A program made the translations under genes and the position numbers. The notes beneath the pieces were generated by a model. That model saw only the letters and a list, made by a program, of their open reading frames with translations, was not told the DNA's origin and did not search any database. From contig NZ_FRAY01000012.1 in NCBI RefSeq assembly GCF_900142475.1, forward strand, positions 1 to 46,020: a stretch of 46,020 bases of DNA, in the 5' to 3' direction. Below, piece by piece: positions 40,513 to 46,020 of the stretch. Origin of the DNA: Fibrobacter sp. UWH4. GTDB taxonomy: Bacteria; Fibrobacterota; Fibrobacteria; Fibrobacterales; Fibrobacteraceae. Each line of letters starts with the position of its first letter. Position 1 is the first letter of the stretch.

Positions 40513-41799
40513 TTACTTCTGATTCTTTTCCCGCTTAATCTGTTTTAATTGCGCGAGTCTTTCGCCGAGTTGTTTTTCCTTGCCGTAGGGCTTGGGCGCA
40601 TAAATTTCGACGCCTTCGAGCTGCTTGGGCAAATGTTCCTGGGCGGAGTAAGCGCCGGGGCTGTCGTGATCGTACTGGTAGTCGATTCCGTAGCCCAACT
40701 TTTCGCCGACCTTCGTGACGGAATTGCGGAAGGCGCGAGGTACAGGGAGCGTGCCTGTCTGCTTCACGATTTGGTCGGCTTTCATTCCCGCCAGTTCCAC
40801 GCTGTTGCTCTTGGGAGCAAGCGAAAGGTAAATGGCGAGCTCGTCGAGGGCGATGAGTCCTTCGGGGATTCCCATGAAGTCGTAGGCTTCGCGTGCACTC
40901 GTGGCAAGTAGCAATGCGTTCGGGTCGGCAAGGCCGATGTCTTCCATGCTCATGCGCATGAGTCTGCGCAGAATGAATCGCGGGTCTTCTCCACCTTGCA
41001 GCATACGGTGCAGCCAGTAAAGAGCCGCGTCGGGATCCGAGCCGCGAACGGACTTATGCAAGGCAGAAATTAAATTGTAATGCTCTTCGCCGCCCTTGTC
41101 GTAACGCAGGGGCTTTTTGTACTGGAACTCTTCGAGGAGCTTTTCGTCGATGACTTTCTTGTCGCCAAGATTCTTGCCGATCCATTCGATTTGATTCAGC
41201 AGGAATCTTGCGTCTCCATCGGACTGTGCGATTAACTTGTCTACAACGGCTTCTTCGACTTCCACGTCCTTCAGTTGAAGCCCACGCGGATGGTCGCGGA
41301 GTGCGCTAAAAATCAGCGTGCGCAAATCTTCTTTGCTCAAGGGCGCAAATAAAATCAGCTGGCAGCGGCTAAGCAAGGCGCTGTTGACCTCGAACCCCGG
41401 GTTCTCGGTGGTGGCGCCTATGAGCGTCACCGTGCCGTCCTCGACGGCACCCAACAGCGCATCCTGCTGCCCCTTGTTGAACCGGTGGATTTCGTCGATA
41501 AAGAGGATTGTGTCCTTGAACATCGCCTTCATCTTGCGGGCATCCGCCAAGACTTCCTTGACTTCTTTCACGCCGCTGGCCACCGCCGAAAGTGCCACAA
41601 ACGCCTTCTTGGTATGCTGGCGGATCACGTGGGCGAGGCTCGTCTTTCCGCAGCCCGGCGGGCCCCAGAAAATCATGCTCGGCACGCTGTCGTTTTCAAG
41701 ACTCTTGCGCAACAGGCTCTGCTCGCCCAGAATCTTGTTCTGGCCTAAAAACTCATCGAGGTTCCTGGGGCGTAATCTTTCGGCGAGCGGCTGGTCCAT
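40513..41799 (-). CDS. rarA: Replication-associated recombination protein RarA (MgsA)
   Basis: The 428-residue AAA+ ATPase starts MDQPLAERLRPRNLDEFLGQ. It has Walker A WGPPGCGKTS (about 45-54), Walker B ILFIDEIHRFNKGQQDALL and the family text IGATTENPGFEVNSALLSRC. RarA works at stalled replication forks and is related to clamp-loader ATPases. The C-terminal half contains the tetramerisation region (EHYNLISALHKSVRGSDPDA). TATATT lies exactly 6 bases before the ATG, with no Shine-Dalgarno sequence. Confidence 0.96.
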   Translation of the reverse strand: MDQPLAERLRPRNLDEFLGQNKILGEQSLLRKSLENDSVPSMIFWGPPGCGKTSLAHVIRQHTKKAFVALSAVASGVKEVKEVLADARKMKAMFKDTILFIDEIHRFNKGQQDALLGAVEDGTVTLIGATTENPGFEVNSALLSRCQLILFAPLSKEDLRTLIFSALRDHPRGLQLKDVEVEEAVVDKLIAQSDGDARFLLNQIEWIGKNLGDKKVIDEKLLEEFQYKKPLRYDKGGEEHYNLISALHKSVRGSDPDAALYWLHRMLQGGEDPRFILRRLMRMSMEDIGLADPNALLLATSAREAYDFMGIPEGLIALDELAIYLSLAPKSNSVELAGMKADQIVKQTGTLPVPRAFRNSVTKVGEKLGYGIDYQYDHDSPGAYSAQEHLPKQLEGVEIYAPKPYGKEKQLGERLAQLKQIKREKNQK

Positions 41800-41811
41800 A
41801 ATTCAAATATA
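41800..41811 (-). promoter_or_regulatory. -10 element abutting the rarA start (leaderless transcript)
   Basis: On the minus strand TATATT at 41811-41806 is followed by six bases (TGAATT) and then ATG at 41799. The predicted +1 is the A of the start codon. Confidence 0.6.
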
Positions 41812-41902
41812 CTAAAACGTGTGAATTCCTTCGCAGGGGAGGCCTGGCCTAATCCTGCACTGCACAAATATACACTAAAATTAGGGAGTTTGTCAAGTCT
41901 AT

Positions 41903-41931
41903 CAAAAAAAGCACCGGAAAATCCGGCGCCT
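41903..41931 (-). terminator. Terminator after the type IX-tailed protein gene
   Basis: On the minus strand GCGCCGGA, a short T-rich loop and TCCGGTGC (one G-T) are followed by a run of seven Ts. It lies about 25 bases after the stop of the gene. Confidence 0.8.
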
Positions 41932-41955
41932 TTTCATTTGAAATTTAAAAAGTAG

Positions 41956-42933
41956 TTACTTAAGCAGAATCTTCTGCGCAAGATTCATGGAGCCTGCAAT
42001 GCGCACCATGTACACGCCCGCATCGAGGCGGGAAAGGTCCATTGCCGATGCGGTCGAACCTTTCAGCATGACTTGACCCTGGAGGTTTACGATTTCTACG
42101 CTGGAATCACCACGGATGCCGCTGAAAGAAAGCGTACGGTTCGTAAGGGTCGCCTTGGCGGAATTTGCCCTTGCTGTTTTTAAATAATCAGTACTGATTA
42201 TAGAACATTCGTCTTTCCAACCGAGCTCAACCAGGGTGAAGGTTCCCTTGACTTCTGTGGTACTCGAATTCCTCAGGCGAATCTTCAAACCGACGGACTT
42301 TTCCATGGCGATGGTAATCGGTTTCTTGTCCCAGCCGTTCTGTTTGAAGTCGGACCAAGCAAAGTCAAGGGATTTATATCCCATAGGGAGCTCTGCATAC
42401 CAGGTATCGTAACCGTTGGCATCTTCGTCCCAGGAAAGTTCCATCTGGAGAGGCGTAGGACTGGTCCACTGGTAAAGAATACAGTAACCGTCGTGGCTTA
42501 CAGAAATATCGATTTCGGTTTTGAGTTTCTTCCAGTCAAAACCAATACCGGCAATTGCAGGGGCAGAAAGAGTTCCGCCTGCAGCAGACATGGTCACAAC
42601 AAGGCCGACATCTTTAACAAGGTTTCCGTCGGGAATAATGTCGCCGTCGTCATCGGCCATAATCAACTTGTAGGTTCCGTCATCGTTTTTCGTAATGGGA
42701 TCAAACGATACCACCTCGTTCTCGTTGCCGCTGGAATAGGCATACCACCAACCGGCGTTGTTACTGTAGCAAGCTGCAGTGTAGTCGTCAGTAGTCTTGT
42801 TGCAGGTAATGGGATCATCCGGCATCTGGACCTGGTAAGCATCGACATCCATATTCCAGAGACTGCCCGCAGCCATGGCGAAACCCGCTGCAGAAAGCAC
42901 AACGGCGGGAAGAATAAATTTTGTCTGTTTCAT
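41956..42933 (-). CDS. Secreted protein with carbohydrate-binding-like domain and type IX-like sorting tail
   Basis: The ATG at 42933 follows GGTAAAGGAGTGATT and gives 325 residues with a Sec signal peptide (FILPAVVLSAAGFAMA). The body (about 22-235) is beta-rich with many aromatic residues (NNAGWWYAYSSG, DTWYAELPMGYKSLDFAWSD), like the carbohydrate-binding modules of Fibrobacter cellulolytic proteins. The last 75 residues, RTLSFSGIRGDSSVEIVNLQ, then VYMVRIAGSMNLAQKILLK, match the Por_Secre_tail type sorting domain. I infer a cell-surface or secreted polysaccharide-binding protein. No catalytic domain is visible. Confidence 0.8.
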   Translation of the reverse strand: MKQTKFILPAVVLSAAGFAMAAGSLWNMDVDAYQVQMPDDPITCNKTTDDYTAACYSNNAGWWYAYSSGNENEVVSFDPITKNDDGTYKLIMADDDGDIIPDGNLVKDVGLVVTMSAAGGTLSAPAIAGIGFDWKKLKTEIDISVSHDGYCILYQWTSPTPLQMELSWDEDANGYDTWYAELPMGYKSLDFAWSDFKQNGWDKKPITIAMEKSVGLKIRLRNSSTTEVKGTFTLVELGWKDECSIISTDYLKTARANSAKATLTNRTLSFSGIRGDSSVEIVNLQGQVMLKGSTASAMDLSRLDAGVYMVRIAGSMNLAQKILLK

Positions 42934-43062
42934 AATCACTCCTTTACCTCAAGGGCAACAATCCAAATATATCTTATTTTATACAAATCGAACAACAAAA
43001 TACTTTTATAGCAAAAAAATATATTGCACCTGTGACGATTTTTACGGAAAAATGCATAAACG

Positions 43063-43090
43063 AAAACCCCGACCTTATGGGTCGAGGCTT
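43063..43090 (-). terminator. Terminator after lipoprotein gene 43116-43970
   Basis: On the minus strand CCTCGACC and GGTCGGGG form an eight-pair stem (one T-G) around a five-base loop and are followed by TTTTCG. It lies 26 bases after the stop codon. Confidence 0.75.
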
Positions 43091-43115
43091 ATTCTGTCAA
43101 GGTGAGTCGCTTGAC

Positions 43116-43970
43116 TTATTCTTCGAACATCATGTTCTCTAAAGGAATCAGTCCGTGACGGACCACGAAGCAGCTGAAATTCAATGCCGAGATGAATTTT
43201 TCGAAGGTTACGTCTATCCCGGTTTCTGTATACGTAAGCGTATTTCCTTCGCAGCTGACATTGGAGATGCCTTCCTTGCCGCGATGGCTTTCGCATGCCT
43301 GAAGGAACAAGTCTGAGTCGACTCCTACATAGGTTTCTTCCCAAAGGACCATTCCGCCCTCAAGGTAGGTCGCCTTGACGGTGGCCGCCTTGCTTGCGTA
43401 AAGAGCACTTAGGTAGGCAATGTTCCCTGCGTAGTCGACTGTGCAGGACTGGGCTTTTTCGTAGGAGCCGCTTTCTACCTGCTTGATGTAGTTGTCGCAT
43501 ACGTTGTTCACGTAGGTCTTGATTTCGTCAAGGGTCCTCTTGACGTTGCTTTCGGCGGTGGCGATTATCGCTGTGTCCGAGCACGAGACGTGAGGATTAT
43601 CGAGGCTGGAGTAAGACTGCTTTATTACGGCGCATTGCCCCTGTATCACTTCTTCAAATAAGGGTTCTGTTGTGTGAAACTCGTCCCTGAGTTTCATTTT
43701 TCCTGAAATGTCAATTTCGGAAAAGCTGATGTAGGGGTCCATTCCTTCGGCGCTGGCTGTGCCCACAAAAACGACTTTAGAATCGGTCGCGTAGACTTTG
43801 CATTCCTTATTTAAAAAGTCATCTAAGGTAGCGCTACGTTCGTGAACCAATTCCCCGTAGTAGCCGCCCATAGTGGAGGACGCGCCTAGGGAACCTGTTC
43901 CCGAAGAGGATCCGTCACATGCCCAAAAGGCAAACGGTAAAGTAAGCAATGCGAGCTTGGTGAATTTCAT
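43116..43970 (-). CDS. Putative lipoprotein, paralog of 44503-45387
   Basis: The 284-residue product has a lipoprotein signal, FTKLALLTLPFAFWAC, with the cysteine at position 18, then a Ser/Gly-rich linker. I do not recognise the domain. Paired cysteines suggest disulfides in the periplasm or on the cell surface. It shares a layout with the protein at 44503-45387: CKVYATDSKVVF near the N-terminus, WEETYVGVDSDLFLQACESH and the end IPLENMMFEE. AAAAAGGAATGAGAACAA precedes the ATG. Confidence 0.78.
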   Translation of the reverse strand: MKFTKLALLTLPFAFWACDGSSSGTGSLGASSTMGGYYGELVHERSATLDDFLNKECKVYATDSKVVFVGTASAEGMDPYISFSEIDISGKMKLRDEFHTTEPLFEEVIQGQCAVIKQSYSSLDNPHVSCSDTAIIATAESNVKRTLDEIKTYVNNVCDNYIKQVESGSYEKAQSCTVDYAGNIAYLSALYASKAATVKATYLEGGMVLWEETYVGVDSDLFLQACESHRGKEGISNVSCEGNTLTYTETGIDVTFEKFISALNFSCFVVRHGLIPLENMMFEE

Positions 43971-43989
43971 TTGTTCTCATTCCTTTTTG

Positions 43990-44400
43990 TTATTCGGTCA
44001 CAAATTCAAGTTTGCTAAATCCACTCGGTAGTTCGCGGGTGGGACGGCCGCCCTTGGTCATGCAGTGCAGCGATGATCCCGTGGTGCAGAGCGTCCCGTT
44101 CACGTAAGCCTTGTATTCAAAGCGGAACTTGAGGCTCCCTTCGCGGACCATGGTCGTCTCGATATCCACGAATTCCCCGTAGTGGGTAGGTTGTCTGTAG
44201 CGCACGGAGAGTTCCAGAACTGGAGCGGCAAAGCCCTCGGCTTCCATTTCGGCGTAACCTGCGCCTACGGCGCGAAAAAACTCGGTGCGGGCCTGTTCAA
44301 ACCATACGGGATAAACGGCGTGGTGGACGATTCCCATCTGGTCGGTTTCTGCGTAGCGGACGTCAATCCGCGCGGTGTGCTTGAATGTGCAAATTTCCAT
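43990..44400 (-). CDS. YbgC/4HBT family acyl-CoA thioesterase
   Basis: This 136-residue hot-dog-fold protein has VRYAETDQMGIVHHAVYPVW near the N-terminus; the Asp of AETDQMG is the catalytic residue of the 4-hydroxybenzoyl-CoA thioesterase family. FFRAVGAGYAEMEAEGF and LELSVRYRQPTHYGE also fit YbgC-type enzymes. The true substrate is unknown. TATATT lies exactly 6 bases before the ATG with no ribosome binding site. It ends 20 bases before the downstream lipoprotein start and may be cotranscribed with it. Confidence 0.9.
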   Translation of the reverse strand: MEICTFKHTARIDVRYAETDQMGIVHHAVYPVWFEQARTEFFRAVGAGYAEMEAEGFAAPVLELSVRYRQPTHYGEFVDIETTMVREGSLKFRFEYKAYVNGTLCTTGSSLHCMTKGGRPTRELPSGFSKLEFVTE

Positions 44401-44412
44401 GGCCTAAATATA
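44401..44412 (-). promoter_or_regulatory. -10 element abutting the thioesterase start (leaderless transcript)
   Basis: On the minus strand TATATT at 44412-44407 is followed by TAGGCC and the ATG at 44400. The predicted +1 coincides with the A of the start codon, exactly as at rarA. Confidence 0.6.
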
Positions 44413-44502
44413 TAAAAAAGGGGTGAAAACTCGATGCGAACCTTGTTTTTTTGATTCTGTTTATTACATTATTCATACAAATTGCCAGAAAAAGGAGAAC
44501 AA

Positions 44503-45387
44503 ATGAAAAATACCCTCAAGTATGTGTCTGCGTTTGCTGTTGCAGGGGCTCTCGTCGCTTGCGATTCTTCGACCTCGTCGGACGGCGGTTCCCCGTATGG
44601 TGCAACAAAGTACAGCGCCCCTATAAAACAAGGGAACGTGACGGGGCGTTGCGATGTCTATGCGACGTCCTCGTCGGTGACTAAGATTGCCAGCGCGGAA
44701 GCGTTCGGCTCGACGATTAGAGTGGAAGAATCGGGAACCTGGAATGCAGACGGGTCTTATCGTGTCTTGGTAGACGAGCGTATGTCGGGGGGATACTTGA
44801 TGGTGGTTGACGATGCGTGCGAATGTATGAAGGACAGGTTCGGTGCCGACTATGTCGTGTGTTCCGAAGACCGCGTCAGTGTGGATCGCAGTATTTCGAA
44901 AGACGCTGCGCGTCCTCTGGATGATGAGTTGATTCAGGAAATAGTCGAGGGTCTGAAGAAAAGCTGCGATGATTTCCGCGAAGAAATGCAGAAAGTGGCT
45001 GATAAGTTTAGTGCAACCCCGGGGGATGTTTCCGCGGAGCGGGCGGTTTCTTGCGATGTCGATGTCGCGGGAAATATCGTGACCCAGAAAGTCGTCTTCC
45101 CGAGTAGGACGGTGACTGTCGTGGGCGAGTACAGGGGCGATTACATCACTATCACGGAATCCTATACCGGTGTTGACGCGGCGACCTTGCAGGCTGTATG
45201 CGATGCTTACAAGTCTGATGCGGAATCGGTGAATGTCGTTTGCGACGGTGCGACGATTACCTCGACGGAGCTTACGGAAGGTGCTCCGCTGGAATCGATT
45301 GTTTCTTTCTATAGGGACGGCATGTGCCCGGCCCTCTTGAGTGGAAACCTCACTCTTGAGGAAATGTGGTTCGAGGATTTCGAGTAA
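44503..45387 (+). CDS. Putative lipoprotein, paralog of 43116-43970
   Basis: The ATG at 44503 follows AAAAAGGAGAACAA and gives 294 residues with a lipoprotein signal, KYVSAFAVAGALVAC (cysteine at 20). The mature part has paired cysteines and no domain I can name. It resembles the neighbouring lipoprotein: RCDVYATSSSVTK, ITESYTGVDAATLQAVCDAY and the end NLTLEEMWFEDFE. The two genes diverge around the thioesterase gene. Confidence 0.8.
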   Translation: MKNTLKYVSAFAVAGALVACDSSTSSDGGSPYGATKYSAPIKQGNVTGRCDVYATSSSVTKIASAEAFGSTIRVEESGTWNADGSYRVLVDERMSGGYLMVVDDACECMKDRFGADYVVCSEDRVSVDRSISKDAARPLDDELIQEIVEGLKKSCDDFREEMQKVADKFSATPGDVSAERAVSCDVDVAGNIVTQKVVFPSRTVTVVGEYRGDYITITESYTGVDAATLQAVCDAYKSDAESVNVVCDGATITSTELTEGAPLESIVSFYRDGMCPALLSGNLTLEEMWFEDFE

Positions 45388-45417
45388 TACCAGATAGGGA
45401 AGTTTTATTAGTATTGA

Positions 45418-45449
45418 GGCCTTCTCCGGTAGGGAGAGGGCCTTTTTTA
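45418..45449 (+). terminator. Terminator after lipoprotein gene 44503-45387
   Basis: GGCCTTCTCC (45418-45427) and GGAGAGGGCC form a ten-pair stem with one T-G, followed by TTTTTT. It lies about 30 bases after the stop codon. Confidence 0.88.
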
Positions 45450-45620
45450 GGAGTTTTGAACTTTATCAACAATCTATAAACACTCTTTTGTGCATTGTGT
45501 GTACATAAAATTTGAAAAATTTGATTTTTTTTTGAAAAAAATGCGGTTTTTCGTTGACAAGACGGGGGAAATCTTATTAAATTTGGCTCACTCCTATCTA
45601 CAGTAATGAAAATAGGATAC
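45450..45620. other. AT-rich spacer before the tRNA-tuf operon
   Basis: No gene is visible. It contains long A and T runs just upstream of the promoter described separately, in the position of an UP element, which would suit a highly expressed tRNA-tuf operon. Confidence 0.5.
45554..45582 (+). promoter_or_regulatory. Promoter of the tRNA-tuf operon
   Basis: A perfect -35 TTGACA at 45554-45559 is followed after 17 bases by TTAAAT at 45577-45582; a TATTAA two bases earlier is an alternative -10. Transcription would start near 45589, about 30 bases before tRNA-Thr. A/T tracts precede the -35. Confidence 0.75.
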
Positions 45621-45693
45621 GCCAAAGTAGCTCAGCTGGTAGAGCAGCTGATTTGTAATCAGCCGGTCGTAGGTTCGATTCCTATCTTTGGCT
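45621..45693 (+). tRNA. tRNA-Thr (UGU)
   Basis: The acceptor stem GCCAAAG pairs with CTTTGGC (45686-45692), with T as discriminator. The anticodon arm CTGAT-TTGTAAT-CAG gives anticodon TGT. D arm AGCTCAGCTGGTAGAGC and T arm GGTTCGATTCC are standard. CCA is not encoded. Confidence 0.95.
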
Positions 45694-45702
45694 CGACATA
45701 AT

Positions 45703-45785
45703 GGGTCGTTGCCCGAGTGGTTAAAGGGGACGGACTGTAAATCCGTTGGCTTACGCCTACCGTGGTTCGAAACCACGACGGCCCA
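45703..45785 (+). tRNA. tRNA-Tyr (GUA)
   Basis: The acceptor stem GGGTCGT pairs with ACGGCCC (45778-45784). The anticodon loop CTGTAAA in GGACTGTAAATCC gives anticodon GTA. A long variable arm marks a class II tRNA, as expected for bacterial tRNA-Tyr. The T arm is CGTGGTTCGAAACCACG. Confidence 0.95.
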
Positions 45786-45793
45786 CGATAAAA

Positions 45794-45826
45794 CGCCTGC
45801 TGAAGCAGAGAGTGCTTCAGCAGGCG
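45794..45826 (+). repeat. Perfect 14-base hairpin between tRNA-Tyr and tRNA-Thr
   Basis: CGCCTGCTGAAGCA (45794-45807) and TGCTTCAGCAGGCG (45813-45826) pair without mismatch around GAGAG. No T-run follows and two downstream genes depend on the same transcript, so a processing site is more likely than a terminator. In many bacteria a tRNA-Gly occupies this position. Confidence 0.8.
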
Positions 45827-45831
45827 ATTAA

Positions 45832-45903
<72 letters not shown>

Positions 45904-45925
45904 CTCACTAATTGGAGATAGAATC

Positions 45926-46020
45926 ATGGCAAAAGAACATTTTGACAGAAGCAAGCCGCACTGCAACATCGGCACCATCGGCCACGTTGACCACGGCAAG
46001 ACCACTCTGACCGCCGCAAT
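45926..46020 (+). CDS. tuf: Elongation factor Tu, N-terminal start (partial)
   Basis: The ATG at 45926 follows TTGGAGATAGAATC. The first 31 codons read [20 protein letters not shown], then the G1 nucleotide-binding loop [11 protein letters not shown]. The gene runs off the window. This is the tufB-type copy, downstream of tRNA genes, while the copy at position 1 is the tufA type before rpsJ. Confidence 0.97.

Overview
This window looks like a chromosomal segment of a Fibrobacter-type bacterium (Fibrobacterota). Three things point there: several proteins carry the Fibrobacter succinogenes major paralogous (FISUC) domain, one secreted protein ends in a type IX secretion-like sorting tail, and the envelope genes are Gram-negative (outer-membrane Wza-type export protein, lipoproteins). 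Most of the window is GC-rich. One block, about 32.5 to 38.3 kb, is visibly AT-rich.

Layout. (1) Positions 1-12885: the 3' end of one tuf gene, then the S10-spc-alpha ribosomal superoperon (rpsJ to rplQ, including secY, infA, rpmJ and rpoA). rpsD is absent from its usual place between rpsK and rpoA, and adk and map are absent between secY and infA. (2) 12963-18813: a surface polysaccharide cluster with an acyltransferase, a Wza-like exporter, a Wzz-like chain-length protein, a Wzy-like polymerase and a convergent Wzx-like flippase, but no glycosyltransferase. (3) 18880-22212: tRNA-Leu(UAG), then tig-clpP-clpX. (4) 22333-31317: mixed housekeeping genes. These include an unknown protein with an internal repeat, a strong 6S RNA candidate with its own promoter and terminator, uvrC, a coiled-coil protein paired with a ZapA-like protein, a FISUC lipoprotein, an isolated nuoA, lemA with an M48 protease, and an Rpn/PD-(D/E)XK nuclease. 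(5) 31752-40454: an accessory region. Two paralogous cytosolic FISUC proteins, pointing outward, bracket an AT-rich five-gene operon; a WYL-like regulator candidate and a small orphan follow. (6) 40513-46020: rarA, a type IX-tailed secreted protein, two paralogous lipoproteins on either side of a YbgC-type thioesterase, then tRNA-Thr(UGU), tRNA-Tyr(GUA), tRNA-Thr(GGU) and the 5' end of a second tuf gene.

The most interesting system is the AT-rich operon at 32813-38144. It encodes, in order, a zinc-ribbon AAA+ ATPase, a helical protein with an amphipathic glycine-rich N-terminus, a MotA/ExbB-type protein with a long cytoplasmic tail (ZorA-like), a MotB/OmpA-type protein (ZorB-like) and a patatin-like phospholipase. 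The ZorA/ZorB pair is the hallmark of Zorya anti-phage defence. None of the accessory genes known to me for types I-III (ZorC/D, ZorE, ZorF/G) is here, so this is a candidate new Zorya-like architecture. I infer that a proton-driven envelope sensor acts with an AAA+ partner and a membrane-degrading effector. The zorA-like gene has a one-base frame break at a T6 run that separates its natural start codon from the rest of the protein.

Smaller points of note are a recurrent AAGTTCCA inverted motif around the accessory genes, three genes with a TATATT hexamer spaced so that transcripts should be leaderless, and two tuf copies in direct orientation at the ends of the window. Everything here was read by eye; no database search or folding program was run.
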